Below are positions 37,546 through 47,469 of a stretch of 64,000 nt of DNA, in pieces. The position numbers and the translations under genes are program-made. The stretch lies in the NCBI RefSeq assembly GCF_963665675.1, contig NZ_OY762426.1, forward strand, positions 496,001 through 560,000, read 5' to 3'. The notes under the pieces are model-generated. The model was given only the letters and a program-made list of their open reading frames with translations, was not told where the DNA came from and did not search any database. Origin of the DNA: an uncultured Methanolobus sp. Lineage in GTDB: Archaea; Halobacteriota; Methanosarcinia; Methanosarcinales; Methanosarcinaceae. Within the stretch, counting starts at the first letter, position 1; each line of letters begins with the position of its first letter.

Positions 37546-39798
37546 ATGAAGACAGAATCACTTGACCTGCCAGACGAAGTCATTCGCTTCTATCTGGATT
37601 CGGGTATTGAAGAACTCTATCCACCTCAGGCTGAAGCAATTGAAAAAGGATTGCTTGAAGGAAATAATCTGCTGGCTGCAATTCCCACAGCTTCAGGAAA
37701 AACACTTCTTGCTGAGCTTGCTATGCTAAAAGCCATTTCAAATGGTGGCAAAGCTCTCTATATAGTACCACTTAGGGCTCTTGCAAGTGAAAAATTCGAT
37801 CGCTTCAGGACATTTTCATCAGTTAAAGTTAAAGGAGAAGGAAACGGCGGTCTCAGGGTTGGAATATCCACAGGTGATTTCGAGTCAAGAGATGAATGGC
37901 TAGGTTCCAATGACATTATAGTTGCCACATCTGAAAAAACTGATTCACTTTTACGTAATGAGACCTCCTGGATGCAGGAGATAACCACAATTGTGGTTGA
38001 TGAGGTACATTTGCTTGATTCGGCAAACCGGGGTCCGACACTGGAAGTAACACTCACAAAACTCATGAGACTCAATCCCGGATGTCAGATAATTGCACTT
38101 TCAGCAACCGTGGGCAATGCTTATGAGATCGCAGACTGGCTGAAAGGAAAACTTGTCCTTAGTGAATGGAGGCCAACACGCCTTCAGGAAGGAGTCTATC
38201 TTAATGGAAACATCAATTTCCATGGTTCACAGAAACTTATTGAAGACCGGGCAAAAGATGAAGCCGTCAATGTAGTGCTGGATACGCTGGAAGAAGGCGG
38301 CCAGTGTCTTGTTTTTGAAAGCAGTCGTAAGAACAGTGTTTCTTTTGCTAAAAGGTCAGGTGCAAAAGTAGCTGAAACCCTTGATAAACCAACAAGGGAA
38401 GCGCTGGATGAACTTGTCGAGGAAATCATAGAGAACGGCGAAACCGAAGCAGCCAACGAACTGGCAAAATGCGTCCGCAATGGAACTGCTTTCCACCATG
38501 CAGGATTGAATTCTGCTCACCGCAGGATCGTGGAGGATGGTTTCAGGTCTAACAAGATAAAGGTAATTTCCAGCACTCCAACCCTTGCTGCAGGACTCAA
38601 TCTTCCTGCAAGAAGAGTAATTATCAGAAGTTACAGACGTTACGATCCAAATTACGGCATGCAGCCAATTCCGGTTCTTGATTACAAACAAATGGCAGGA
38701 CGTGCAGGCAGGCCACACCTTGATCCTTATGGGGAATCGGTTCTAATAGCCAAATCCTACAATGAAATGACAGGGCTTTTTGACAATTACATTGATGCCG
38801 ATGCAGAGGATATCTGGTCCAAACTTGGTTCTGAGAACGCATTGAGGACTCACATACTTTCGACTATTGTCAATGGTTTTGCAACAACAAGGGATGGTCT
38901 TCTGGAATTTATCGAAGCAACGTTCTTTGCTCACCAGAATGATACCTGGGGAATCATGGATGTTGTGGATGAATGCCTGGATTTTCTCAGAAACCATGGT
39001 ATGCTTGAGGGCGAGGAAACTCTTTTGCCAACTGTGCTTGGAAGGCTTGTGTCAACACTCTATATTGATCCGCTTTCAGGTGCTTATATTGTTGAAGGGA
39101 TTAAAAAAGCCAAAGCTGAGGATATCACTGATATGACCCTTCTGCATCTGATATGCAAAACACCTGATATGAGGCAGCTCTATATGAGGGCCAGTGATTA
39201 TGAAGTTATCAATGATATTATCATGGCTCGCAGCGATGAATTTGTGGAGATTCCACCAAGATCAAAGGAAGTTGACTATGAATGGTTCCTGGCTGAAGTG
39301 AAAACTGCACTGCTGGTAGAGGACTGGATAAAAGAGAAGTCTCTTGACCGTATAACAAAAAAGTTTAATGTCGGTGAAGGTGATGTCCATGCATTTGCCG
39401 ATATTGCCGAGTGGCTCATGCATGCAACTTCAAGACTGGCCGGACTTATTGCTCCCGACATGTCAACAGATATTTCCAATCATGTAGCCCTGCTGGAAAA
39501 AAGGATACATTACGGAGCTTCATCCGAGCTTATCGAGCTTGTGAGTATCAGGGGAATCGGTCGTGTACGTGCCCGTAAGCTCTATGACAGTGGACTTAAA
39601 ACGGTACAGGCCATCAAAAGTTCTGATATAGCTACCGTATCTGAATTGATTGGTCCTAAAACAGCCAGGAAACTTTTTGAGGAACTTGGTGTTGCTTCCG
39701 GGTTTAGACCATCTGGCTCAGAAGAGAGCATAAAATCCGGAACCATGGATTCACTTATGGAAAGAGAGCAGAGCACTTTCAGTGATTTTGAAAAATAG
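37546..39798 (+). CDS. hel308: Hel308 DNA helicase (Ski2-like)
   Basis: A 750-residue archaeal Hel308 helicase that unwinds lagging strands at stalled forks. Visible motifs: Q motif [11 protein letters not shown]; Walker [32 protein letters not shown] (DEVH); [43 protein letters not shown]; and [16 protein letters not shown] (motif VI). The C-terminal helix-hairpin-helix [18 protein letters not shown] is domain 5. Full length. TAACATG context with a TATA-like box about 30 bases upstream. Confidence 0.96.
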   Translation: MKTESLDLPDEVIRFYLDSGIEELYPPQAEAIEKGLLEGNNLLAAIPTASGKTLLAELAMLKAISNGGKALYIVPLRALASEKFDRFRTFSSVKVKGEGNGGLRVGISTGDFESRDEWLGSNDIIVATSEKTDSLLRNETSWMQEITTIVVDEVHLLDSANRGPTLEVTLTKLMRLNPGCQIIALSATVGNAYEIADWLKGKLVLSEWRPTRLQEGVYLNGNINFHGSQKLIEDRAKDEAVNVVLDTLEEGGQCLVFESSRKNSVSFAKRSGAKVAETLDKPTREALDELVEEIIENGETEAANELAKCVRNGTAFHHAGLNSAHRRIVEDGFRSNKIKVISSTPTLAAGLNLPARRVIIRSYRRYDPNYGMQPIPVLDYKQMAGRAGRPHLDPYGESVLIAKSYNEMTGLFDNYIDADAEDIWSKLGSENALRTHILSTIVNGFATTRDGLLEFIEATFFAHQNDTWGIMDVVDECLDFLRNHGMLEGEETLLPTVLGRLVSTLYIDPLSGAYIVEGIKKAKAEDITDMTLLHLICKTPDMRQLYMRASDYEVINDIIMARSDEFVEIPPRSKEVDYEWFLAEVKTALLVEDWIKEKSLDRITKKFNVGEGDVHAFADIAEWLMHATSRLAGLIAPDMSTDISNHVALLEKRIHYGASSELIELVSIRGIGRVRARKLYDSGLKTVQAIKSSDIATVSELIGPKTARKLFEELGVASGFRPSGSEESIKSGTMDSLMEREQSTFSDFEK

Positions 39799-39936
39799 AC
39801 TATTGTTTTTGTGGCTGAATGCATGCAGGTTCTAAGCATTATATATGATGAACAGGTATAAACATCAGAAAATAATCATTATCTATAGTAATACATCTAA
39901 TACATGTAACAATTCACAAACCTCAGGGGAAATACT

Positions 39937-41217
39937 ATGCTTTACAAGAAATTATCCGGACTTACCGATGAAGAAAAGAGCAAACTGATAGGACGTGGTG
40001 GTGGAGATCTTGCAAATGTTGAAGATACAGTTGCATCTATCCTTGAAGATGTAAAGCATAATGGCGACGCAGCCCTGCGTGAATATACTACGAAATTCGA
40101 TGGTGCTGATATTGAGGCAGTTGAAATCACAAAAGAGGAGATCGATGAGGCAGCAGCAAGTATTGGTCCTGAACTCATGAAGCATCTTGAGTTCGCTGCA
40201 AACAACATCCGCAGGTTCCATGAGGCTCAGATGCCGCAAAAGACATGGTTCATCGAAGTCTCACCAGGAATCGAACTCGGACAAAAGTTCACTGCTCTTG
40301 AAAGTGTTGGGGCCTATGTTCCGGGAGGACGTGCATCATATCCATCCACAGCCCTTATGACAATTATTCCTGCAAAGGTTGCCGGCGTTAATAACGTGGT
40401 TATGTGCACTCCGCCTGGCAAGGATGGAATAGTAGATCCTCTCACTCTTGCGGCAGCTAAAGTTGCCGGTGCAGACCATGTTTATAAAATAGGTGGTGTG
40501 CAGGCAATTGCAGGTATGGCTTATGGCACTGAAACTGTCATGAAGGTTGACAAGATAGTAGGTCCCGGCAATGTTTTTGTCACATCTGCAAAAATGCAGG
40601 TCAGGGACACGGCAGAGATTGATTTCCCTGCCGGGCCAAGTGAGGTACTTATCATAGCTGACGATTCCTGCAATGCCAGAATGGCAGCTTCTGACATGAT
40701 AGCCCAGGCAGAACATGATCCTAATGCAGTGTCAGTTATTGTGACAACTTCTGAGAAACTTGCATTAGATGTAAAGGACGAAGTGCTTAAACAGGCAGAA
40801 GAAACCCTCAGGACGGAGATTGTAAATACTTCCCTTGCAAACGCCGCTATTCTTATAGCAGATTCAATGGATGAGTGCATTGAGTTCTCAAATGAATTTG
40901 GACCTGAACACCTTGAGATCATGGTTAAAAATGATGATGAGGTCCTTGAAGGAATCGAACACGCAGGTTCCATATTCGTAGGAAATTACGCCCCTGTTCC
41001 GGTTGGGGATTATGCATCAGGTACAAACCACGTATTGCCAACCGCGGGGTACGCAAGGATCTACTCAGGGCTTAACCTTGCTCATTTCATGAAATCTGCA
41101 AGTATTCAGAGAATAAGTAAGCAGGGACTTTCCACTTTGAAAGATTCTGTAATTGCTCTTGCTGAAAAGGAGGGGCTACAGGCACATGCAGATTCCGTGA
41201 GAACAAGATTTGAATAA
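39937..41217 (+). CDS. hisD: Histidinol dehydrogenase
   Basis: A 426-residue Zn-dependent enzyme that performs the last two steps of histidine synthesis. Motifs: [27 protein letters not shown] [78 protein letters not shown] and [20 protein letters not shown]. The active-site Glu/His and zinc ligands lie within these. Stands alone; other his genes are not here (apart from hisS). A CATTATATATGATG box about 100 bases upstream may be the promoter. Confidence 0.95.
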   Translation: MLYKKLSGLTDEEKSKLIGRGGGDLANVEDTVASILEDVKHNGDAALREYTTKFDGADIEAVEITKEEIDEAAASIGPELMKHLEFAANNIRRFHEAQMPQKTWFIEVSPGIELGQKFTALESVGAYVPGGRASYPSTALMTIIPAKVAGVNNVVMCTPPGKDGIVDPLTLAAAKVAGADHVYKIGGVQAIAGMAYGTETVMKVDKIVGPGNVFVTSAKMQVRDTAEIDFPAGPSEVLIIADDSCNARMAASDMIAQAEHDPNAVSVIVTTSEKLALDVKDEVLKQAEETLRTEIVNTSLANAAILIADSMDECIEFSNEFGPEHLEIMVKNDDEVLEGIEHAGSIFVGNYAPVPVGDYASGTNHVLPTAGYARIYSGLNLAHFMKSASIQRISKQGLSTLKDSVIALAEKEGLQAHADSVRTRFE

Positions 41218-41320
41218 GTTACCTTTATATTTTTTTGTTTTTGAAATCGATAATTATTTAATAGGTAAGCACATACATTATTTTAATAAGTTCTCAACAA
41301 ACTGGAGGTGAGAGAGACTT

Positions 41321-41719
41321 ATGAAAATAAGAGTTGTAAGTTCGCGAGAGGAAATACCACATCTGAATCCAGGTGAGAAGGTAATTCATCTTGCTTTCAG
41401 ACCATCGAACAAGGATATTTTTTCACTGGTCCAGACTTGTCCTAAAGTGGAAGTTATCCAGATTCCGGGTTCTTACAGGCGTACAGTCTCAAAGTCCATC
41501 GAAATGTTCATGCAAATGCAGGGAATTAAGCTCATAGAAGGTGATGTCTGGGGCCACAGGAAAGACATAAACGAGTATTATAGTATCGCTCCGGTGCTGC
41601 TCGATAAGATCAAAGAGCTTAAATCAGAAGGCATGTCTGATGAAAATATAGTAAGTAAACTGGAACGTGAAGGAAAATTGAACAAAGAAATGCTGTTCTA
41701 CATATTAAGCAAAAAATAA
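41321..41719 (+). CDS. DUF1699 family protein
   Basis: A 132-residue soluble protein. It starts MKIRVVSSREEIPHLNPGEKVIHLAFRP, with QIPGSYRRTVSKSIEMFMQMQ and GDVWGHRKDINEYYSI, features of DUF1699, a family found mainly in Methanosarcinales. The C-terminal half (EGMSDENIVSKLEREGKLN) looks like a helical DNA-binding or dimer region, so a regulator is possible. GGAGGTGAGAG upstream of the ATG gives a strong ribosome binding site. Confidence 0.75.
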   Translation: MKIRVVSSREEIPHLNPGEKVIHLAFRPSNKDIFSLVQTCPKVEVIQIPGSYRRTVSKSIEMFMQMQGIKLIEGDVWGHRKDINEYYSIAPVLLDKIKELKSEGMSDENIVSKLEREGKLNKEMLFYILSKK

Positions 41720-41956
41720 ATTTTAAAGGGTTGGAAAAGGTGCGGTATCTAACGATGCGGCACTCCATTTCTATTTTATTAAGGTTTGCTTAGTAAAGTT
41801 GAAATATTTTTATTGCATTGTTTTTTTGATCAATAGGTTTTGCTTTTTTCTTTATTTATAATGTCATCTTGTTTCCCTGTATTTCCGGGACGATGCATAT
41901 TTATAACTTGGTAAGTTCATTACCATTCTGATAAAGATTAAGAGGATCTCACTAAC

Positions 41957-42724
41957 ATGACCCGGAAATATGGTAAAGTCTATCTGGTTGGTTCAGGTCC
42001 GGGTGACCCGGAGTTACTGACACTAAAGGCACGCAGGTTACTCGATACAACTGAAGTCGTGGTATACGATCAACTTCCCGGTAAGGCGATAATAGATTCC
42101 ATTCCTGACAGCACCGAGAAGATCGATGCAGGGAAGCATGCCGGCGATCATACATTAACTCAGGATGAGATCAATGCCCTGATCATCCGGAAAGCCAGGG
42201 AAGGAAAGAACGTGCTTCGCCTCAAAGGTGGCGACCCTTACATGTTTGGTCGTGGTGGAGAAGAGGCCGAGGAACTCATTGCAGAAGGAATTGAGTTTGA
42301 GGTAGTTCCGGGTATCACATCAGCCGTGTCAGCTCCAGCATACGCCGGCATACCTGTGACCCACAGGGACCATGCATCAATGGTGACTTTCATTACAGGG
42401 CATGAAGACCCGACAAAAGAAGAAACAGCTCTTGACTGGGAGACACTTGCAAATTTCGGTGGTACTATCGTCATTTTCATGGGCGTTAAAATGCTTGGCA
42501 GAAATGTCGGCGAACTTATAAAATTCGGCAAGGACCCAAAAACACCTGTTGCTCTCATTGAGAGAGGTACAAGACCTGACCAGCGCGTAACTGTTGGTGT
42601 CCTTGAGAATATCGCAGAAATTGCAAAGGAAAGAGGTGTGAAGGCACCTGCTATTACTGTAATTGGTAATGTAGTGACATTACACGATATTCTTGGCGAG
42701 CAGGTCTCTAATTATTTTGATTAG
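41957..42724 (+). CDS. cobA: Uroporphyrinogen-III C-methyltransferase
   Basis: A 255-residue SUMT that makes precorrin-2 from uroporphyrinogen III for siroheme, heme, cobamide and F430. Motifs: VYLVGSGPGDPELLTLKARR, VVVYDQLPG, LKGGDPYMFGRGGEEAEEL, VVPGITSAVSAPAYAGIPVTHR and VIGNVV. No HemD fusion, but hemD follows after 12 bases. The ATG sits 24 bases after a short AT-rich promoter region with TTTATAAC at about 41899. Confidence 0.94.
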   Translation: MTRKYGKVYLVGSGPGDPELLTLKARRLLDTTEVVVYDQLPGKAIIDSIPDSTEKIDAGKHAGDHTLTQDEINALIIRKAREGKNVLRLKGGDPYMFGRGGEEAEELIAEGIEFEVVPGITSAVSAPAYAGIPVTHRDHASMVTFITGHEDPTKEETALDWETLANFGGTIVIFMGVKMLGRNVGELIKFGKDPKTPVALIERGTRPDQRVTVGVLENIAEIAKERGVKAPAITVIGNVVTLHDILGEQVSNYFD

Positions 42725-42736
42725 AAGGTGTTACCT

Positions 42737-43534
42737 TTGACAAAAGAATCAAAAAGACATGTACTTGCTATAATGAGGCCAAAACGTTATCTTGAAGATT
42801 CGGTTGAACTTGCACAATCAATGGGATTTGAACCTCTTGCAGTTCCAATGATCGAGCTTGAGGGCATGAAAGATGATTTCTTCGATGGCTTCGTTGAAAG
42901 AGTAATGTCAGGAATATCGGATTATGTGATATTCACAAGTGCAAACGGCATAGATTTCACACTGGACAAGATACCTGAAGAAGAGCATGAGAAATTCATT
43001 GCTGCACTCAATTCAACTAACGTAATAGCAATAGGTCCTACTACCCGCAGGGCACTGGATAATATGGATATAAATGTACTTGGCATGCCAGGAGTTTATA
43101 GTTCCGAGGGTCTTGTGGAGTATCTCTGTTCTGATGTAAAAGGCAAGGTCATTGACACAGCGAGAAGTTTCTATGGCTCAACACTTCTCATAGAAGGTCT
43201 GAAGAACTGCGGGGCCGAAATTCATGAGACAAATGTATACACCCTGACAAAACCAGAAGGGGACGCGCAGGCTGAGTTTATACGCAAGGTGCTTGCAGGT
43301 GAAGTTGATGTGTTCGCATTCACAAGTTCCATGATGGTGCGCAATTTCTTTGAGCATGCTGTAGACCAGTCTTCAAAAGATGAAGTTCTGGCTATCATGA
43401 ATAATTCTGTCGTTGCGGCCATAGGTGTGCCCACCGCGCAGACCATTGAGAGTTACGGCGTGAAAGTTTCAGTTACACCTGGCAAATTCACATTCGAAGA
43501 TATTCTTAAAAAAGTTATGGATCTGCTGAACTAG
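42737..43534 (+). CDS. hemD: Uroporphyrinogen-III synthase
   Basis: A 265-residue two-lobed HemD enzyme that cyclises hydroxymethylbilane. Recognisable: AIMRPKRYLEDSVELAQSMG, DYVIFTSANGIDFT, VIAIGPTTRRALD, GKVIDTARS-like, VFAFTSSMMVRNFFEHA and VVAAIGVPTAQTIESYGVKVSV. The likely start is the TTG at 42737, 6 bases after AAGGTG; a GTG at 42728 lies inside that site. Immediately downstream of cobA; the pair supplies precorrin-2. Confidence 0.88.
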   Translation: MTKESKRHVLAIMRPKRYLEDSVELAQSMGFEPLAVPMIELEGMKDDFFDGFVERVMSGISDYVIFTSANGIDFTLDKIPEEEHEKFIAALNSTNVIAIGPTTRRALDNMDINVLGMPGVYSSEGLVEYLCSDVKGKVIDTARSFYGSTLLIEGLKNCGAEIHETNVYTLTKPEGDAQAEFIRKVLAGEVDVFAFTSSMMVRNFFEHAVDQSSKDEVLAIMNNSVVAAIGVPTAQTIESYGVKVSVTPGKFTFEDILKKVMDLLN

Positions 43535-43694
43535 CATTTCCGCTTTTTCTTTTCTTTATTTTTTGCTGGTTTTACAGTCCTTCCCCAAACATCCAATTAT
43601 TGCCGGCCTACCATAGATGTAATATAGGATGATGATATAGGAGTTTCGCATATAATAGAACAATCTTCTTTTATTTTTTATTCGGAGTCCGATT

Positions 43695-44894
43695 ATGATA
43701 GGAATTTCAAAACTTTATTGCAGAACTGTAGAGCCTTCGGACGCGCTCAGATATGGGCGTGACTCTAAAAAACTCCCATCACACTTGCTCCAGTTCTCAA
43801 AGGATAAAAAACCGGTTGTTGTCTGGAATGTCACCCAGCGCTGCAACCTCCGCTGCGTCCATTGTTATGCTCATTCTAAGGATATGGAATACGAGAACGA
43901 ACTGAGCACCGAAGAAGGTATGTCTCTTATAGATGACCTTGCCGATTTTGGTTGTCCTGTGATACTATTCTCAGGCGGCGAACCTCTGATGAGAAAAGAC
44001 CTTCCTGAACTTGCAGGTTATGCACGTTCAAAGGGCATCAGGGCTGTTATCTCAACAAATGGAACTCTTATTACAGAAGAGATGGCAAAAAAGCTCAAAG
44101 ATATCGGGCTTTCCTATGTTGGAATATCCCTTGATGGCATGAAGGAAACAAATGACATGTTCCGCGGACAGGAAGGCTCTTTTGAAAAAGCACTCCAGGG
44201 TCTGCACAACTGCCAGAAGGAGGGAATCAAGGTAGGACTGAGGTTTACCATCAATCGCCATAATGTACATGATATCCCTGCAATATTCGACCTGATGGAA
44301 AAAGAGAATATCCCTCGTATCTGTTTCTACCATCTGGTATATTCTGGTCGTGGTTCTGAAATGGTCAATGAGGACCTGAGCCTTGAGGAAAGCCGCAAGA
44401 CCGTTGACCTGCTGATGGACAAAACAAGAGAGCTTCATGCAAAAGGTATGAAGGCCGAAGTACTGACCGTTGATAACCATTGTGATGGTCCGTACATCTA
44501 CATGCGCCTTCTGAAAGAAGACCCGGAAAGAGCTGCTGAGGTCCTTGACCTCCTGAAAATGAACAGGGGTAATTCCACAGGAATCGGCTTTGGTTGTATC
44601 TCATGGGACGGGGCCGTACATCCTGACCAGTTCTGGAGACACTATTCATTCGGTAATATAAGGGACCGCAAATTCAGTGAGATCTGGAGAGATACCAGTG
44701 ATGAGCTCATGGCAGGGCTCAAAGATCGGAAGCCCCTTATTATGGAAAATGGCGACAGGTGTGCCAATTGTAAATGGTTTGATGTCTGTAACGGAAACTT
44801 CCGCGTAAGGGCGGAAGCTATTTATGGTAACACCTGGGCAGACGACCCTGCATGTTATCTTACTAAAGAAGAGATAGGTTACGACGAGTCTTAA
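43695..44894 (+). CDS. ahbC: Radical SAM/SPASM protein AhbC-like (heme biosynthesis)
   Basis: A 399-residue radical SAM enzyme with the Cx3Cx2C motif RCNLRCVHCYAHS (near residue 52) and a SPASM C-terminal domain with cysteines GFGCISWDG and CANCKWFDVCNGNFRVRAE. The N-terminal MIGISKLYCRTVEPSDALRYG resembles the AhbC of the archaeal alternative heme pathway, which removes acetate side chains of 12,18-didecarboxysiroheme to give Fe-coproporphyrin. Proximity to cobA and hemD supports this. AhbD would be the alternative; assigning C over D is by resemblance. Confidence 0.8.
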   Translation: MIGISKLYCRTVEPSDALRYGRDSKKLPSHLLQFSKDKKPVVVWNVTQRCNLRCVHCYAHSKDMEYENELSTEEGMSLIDDLADFGCPVILFSGGEPLMRKDLPELAGYARSKGIRAVISTNGTLITEEMAKKLKDIGLSYVGISLDGMKETNDMFRGQEGSFEKALQGLHNCQKEGIKVGLRFTINRHNVHDIPAIFDLMEKENIPRICFYHLVYSGRGSEMVNEDLSLEESRKTVDLLMDKTRELHAKGMKAEVLTVDNHCDGPYIYMRLLKEDPERAAEVLDLLKMNRGNSTGIGFGCISWDGAVHPDQFWRHYSFGNIRDRKFSEIWRDTSDELMAGLKDRKPLIMENGDRCANCKWFDVCNGNFRVRAEAIYGNTWADDPACYLTKEEIGYDES

Positions 44895-44910
44895 GTAACC
44901 TTTTTTTCTT

Positions 44911-45012
44911 TCACGCATGCATGTAGGGTATCACATAATTTAGTATGATTATTGCCATGGCTCCTACTACAATAGCAAGAAATGTAAATTTCCCAATCAG
45001 TTTTTTGATCAC
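44911..45012 (-). CDS. Small single-span membrane protein (33 residues)
   Basis: Reverse-strand GTG at 45012 opens a 33-residue protein, basic at the start (MIKKLIGK) and then one long hydrophobic helix (FTFLAIVVGAMAIIILNYV), ending with a tail PYMHA. A GAGGAAA site lies 7 bases upstream. The charge-then-membrane layout and good ribosome binding site make it more than chance. It lies between ahbC and the superoxide reductase gene; function unknown. Confidence 0.5.
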   Translation of the reverse strand: MIKKLIGKFTFLAIVVGAMAIIILNYVIPYMHA

Positions 45013-45082
45013 TGTTGTTTCCTCTTTTCTTTCAATTCATCTGCACGATGCTCTAATTGAAAGGTTGGAATGAACAGGTATA

Positions 45083-45108
45083 AAAAAGATGTGGCGACTG
45101 ATGCCACA
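45083..45108 (-). terminator. Terminator after the superoxide reductase gene
   Basis: On the minus strand TGTGGC (ending 45108) pairs with GCCACA (ending at 45090), followed by a T-run. It is 26 bases after the stop codon of the gene at 45134. Confidence 0.6.
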
Positions 45109-45133
45109 AATGACAGATTTTTTACCTCTGTAT

Positions 45134-45484
45134 TTAAACTTCTATACAGTTTTTCCACAGACCGTGGATATTACAATATTCAAGTGCACAAAAAGCTTTG
45201 AAGTCGTCAATGTTGTTAACGTGGAATGAAACAGTGGGCTCTGTGTACACAGGCTCGAAGTTCATTCTTCCAAAGTCAATCATTTTACCATCTTTTGTAA
45301 TGCCGTAAAGTTCTACCCATTCAATGTGGTGTTCGGCAGTGTTTGGGTGTTTTACATCCTTTCCGACAATTACACGTACATAGTCTGCTTTTGCATGACC
45401 GTGTTCTCTGATAATATCGATCTCAGGGACGTGCTTTTCTTTACCTTCAACTTCCTTTCCTTTCAATACTTCTTCAAATTCCAT
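45134..45484 (-). CDS. Superoxide reductase (neelaredoxin-type, 1Fe)
   Basis: A 116-residue superoxide reductase that reduces superoxide to peroxide without making oxygen, useful in anaerobes. The iron site motifs are visible: EKHVPEI (first Glu/His region), KHPNTAEHHIEWVEL (histidine cluster) and CNIHGLWKN (Cys plus His). It lacks the N-terminal desulforedoxin domain with its second iron. ATG at 45484 chosen (AAGGTG 7 bases upstream); a GTG 9 bases earlier is possible. Clustered with ferritin and DsrE. Confidence 0.92.
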   Translation of the reverse strand: MEFEEVLKGKEVEGKEKHVPEIDIIREHGHAKADYVRVIVGKDVKHPNTAEHHIEWVELYGITKDGKMIDFGRMNFEPVYTEPTVSFHVNNIDDFKAFCALEYCNIHGLWKNCIEV

Positions 45485-45551
45485 ATGTTTCACCTTCTCC
45501 TCAGATTAATGTACTTTTGATAATATTAAATTTTGACGACAATATTTAGTT

Positions 45552-46064
45552 TTATTCCTCAGCATTCGGTGGCGTGAACACTCTTGCTGCAAGTTCCTTA
45601 TCAATCATGAAGAGACCATTTCCATCACTACCTATAAGCTTGAGCTTTGCAATCATTTCATTGTCATTGGCTTCTTCCTCTATCTGTTCTGTTACAAACC
45701 ACTGGAGGAATATCTGTGTAGCATAATCCTTCTCTTCGTTTGCGAGGGTTACCAGATCATGAATTGATTTTGTGATGAACTGTTCATGCTTAAGTGTGGC
45801 CTCAAACATCTCTAACGGAGTTCCGAAATTACCAGGAGGCTTTTCAATCGCTTCAAGAACGACTTTTCCGCCCTGATCGTTCACGTAATCATATATCTTC
45901 ATTGCATGGGCCATTTCTTCCTCATACTGTACCATGAACCAGTTGGCAAAGCCATCAAGTCCTTCATATGTGCAGTGAGCTGACATATCCATGTAAAGAT
46001 ATGCGGAGTACATTTCCTTGTTGATCTGCCCGTTAAGGGCTGCTGTCATTTTTTCGCTTAACAT
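45552..46064 (-). CDS. Ferritin (non-heme, FtnA-like)
   Basis: A 170-residue ferritin. The dinuclear ferroxidase residues appear as QINKEMYSAYLYMDMSAHC (Glu in helix A), WFMVQYEEEMAHAMKIYDY (Glu and His in helix B) and FLQWFVTEQIEEEANDNEMI (helix C/D). It stores iron as ferric mineral in a 24-mer and would work with the neighbouring superoxide reductase to limit Fenton chemistry. Complete; ATG at 46064 shortly after the DsrE-like gene on the same strand. Confidence 0.93.
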   Translation of the reverse strand: MLSEKMTAALNGQINKEMYSAYLYMDMSAHCTYEGLDGFANWFMVQYEEEMAHAMKIYDYVNDQGGKVVLEAIEKPPGNFGTPLEMFEATLKHEQFITKSIHDLVTLANEEKDYATQIFLQWFVTEQIEEEANDNEMIAKLKLIGSDGNGLFMIDKELAARVFTPPNAEE

Positions 46065-46122
46065 TTACAGTCTCCGTTCTTCATGTTGTTTCATAATAAG
46101 TTTTGATTCTAACATAGAATGC

Positions 46123-46473
46123 TCAGACTACTACGATCTCGTAGCCGTCATCCATGTAGCGAGCCATACCCGGATGTCCGTACATTTCATCACACAAAGG
46201 AAGTTCCTGATTTTTTGCACTTTCAAGGCTTTCCATTTTAGATGCGCATGCTCTGCATACACAGTCTATGAGCCCTGCATCCTTTACTTTAAGATAAAGA
46301 GCTGTGAATGGTTTTTTCTCACCCTCGGCTTCTTTTACAAGACGGGTTGCAGAACCTTCAATGATGAGCTTTACATCATAGCCTTTGTCTTTCATATCAA
46401 GTGCATTCATCAGAGCATGGATGAAACACATCTCCTCTCCGTTAAAAGCAAAAATAGCTACTTTTCTGGCCAT
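46123..46473 (-). CDS. DsrE/DsrF-like family protein
   Basis: A 116-residue DsrE-fold protein beginning MARKVAIFAFNGEEMCFIHALMNALDM, with GYDVKLIIEGSATRLV in the middle and the cysteines CVCRACASKM near residue 70, a conserved small cluster typical of cytoplasmic sulfur-relay DsrE/peroxiredoxin-adjacent proteins. A role in thiol or sulfane-sulfur transfer is likely. First gene of a probable three-gene stress operon with ferritin and superoxide reductase. Confidence 0.8.
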   Translation of the reverse strand: MARKVAIFAFNGEEMCFIHALMNALDMKDKGYDVKLIIEGSATRLVKEAEGEKKPFTALYLKVKDAGLIDCVCRACASKMESLESAKNQELPLCDEMYGHPGMARYMDDGYEIVVV

Positions 46474-46638
46474 TCTTTCACCTTACCTGAACCTTACTTC
46501 CCCGCATAGAATTGATGAGATTTCTATAAAGTGTTTTCGGTCTCCTGCTATTTTTATTGAGAATACGGAGGTAGTGTGGTTGCGGCTTATTCCGAATTAT
46601 TATGCTTTGTTAATTGGACATAGTTTTCCCATTATTTC

Positions 46639-46770
46639 GACTCTGTAGAATTCCTGTTTGTCTGAGTGACACAAACATTGCTTTTTTTGTGTCTACAAAA
46701 ACTATCCACAATCTAAAAACAAAGTAACCATCCGCCGATGTATTAAAGTATTAAGCGAACCATACAGAAT
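46639..46770 (+). mobile_element. MITE-like element, copy F (degenerate)
   Basis: Begins GACTCTGTAGAATTCCTG, a near match to the terminal repeat, continues with GAGTGACACAAAC and CTAAAAACAAAG, then CCGCCGA where the hairpin is broken. A family-like ATACAGAATA at the expected distance beyond suggests the copy extends to about 46770. The right half is missing. Confidence 0.7.
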
Positions 46771-46951
46771 ACAGGTTTTCATCTGTTAATTGGTTCCAAA
46801 ATCACTTGTAATGAGTTGGAACAATGAATACAAAAAAGTAACTATTCAGCCTATCTCATTTCCACCAGGCTGCTTTCTCTATTTACGCTCAATTCTGCAA
46901 TAAATAAACATATTCATTTAGCCGAACCTTCAACGAATCAACAATAATAGT

Positions 46952-47143
46952 TTAAATCTCCAGAACCTTGCCATGAACTCTGAACCACTCCTTGCGTTGC
47001 TCATAGTCAGACATAATGGTCTTTATGGAATCCCAATATTTTCTTCCATGATTCTTATGCTTTAAATGCGATGTTGGTAGTTTCATTAATATCTGATGAC
47101 TCCTTTTGCAGTTCACTTCGTCTTGCCTTCTCTGGTACGAAGA
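46952..47143 (-). pseudogene. Possible C-terminal gene remnant
   Basis: A 63-codon open frame on the reverse strand whose amino-acid composition is protein-like, ending HGKVLEI before TAA. There is no initiation codon with a ribosome binding site near the left end; the only ATG lies mid-frame. I interpret it as a leftover of a mobile or phage-type gene, with low certainty. Confidence 0.3.
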
Positions 47144-47469
47144 TTACACTTTCATTAAATTTACATGACAATGATCTAGGAACAACATATCGAATATGTA
47201 TTGATTGTATTCAGAACTGTCAATTGAACTTCGTAGGATATCAATAGCTTTGAATTAATATGTATTGAATTCGTTGATGTGGGTACCATAAATCACACTT
47301 TGGAAATGAACACGATAAAGAGTGAATAATAGAACTTTACTAATCATAATACTTATCCTGATTAGGGTCACCGTATGGTTCATTAACAATTATCGCCCTT
47401 ATTAAAAATGGAAGTGGTTCTATCGAAGATACTGAGGAAACTCAGATAAAAGAATCAGTTAATGAACTT

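Larger units (their letters stand above)
46474..47469. other. Gene-poor left edge of the AT-rich island
   Basis: Contains a degenerate MITE copy (F) and then AT-rich sequence. On the minus strand, 46952-47143 is open for 63 codons and reads like the C-terminus of a protein (HGRKYWDSIKTIMSDYEQR then KEWFRVHGKVLEI), preceded by a stop at 47144 and lacking a full start, so it is probably a gene remnant. The direct repeat ATATGTATTGA occurs twice near 47197 and 47260. No intact gene. Confidence 0.4.
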
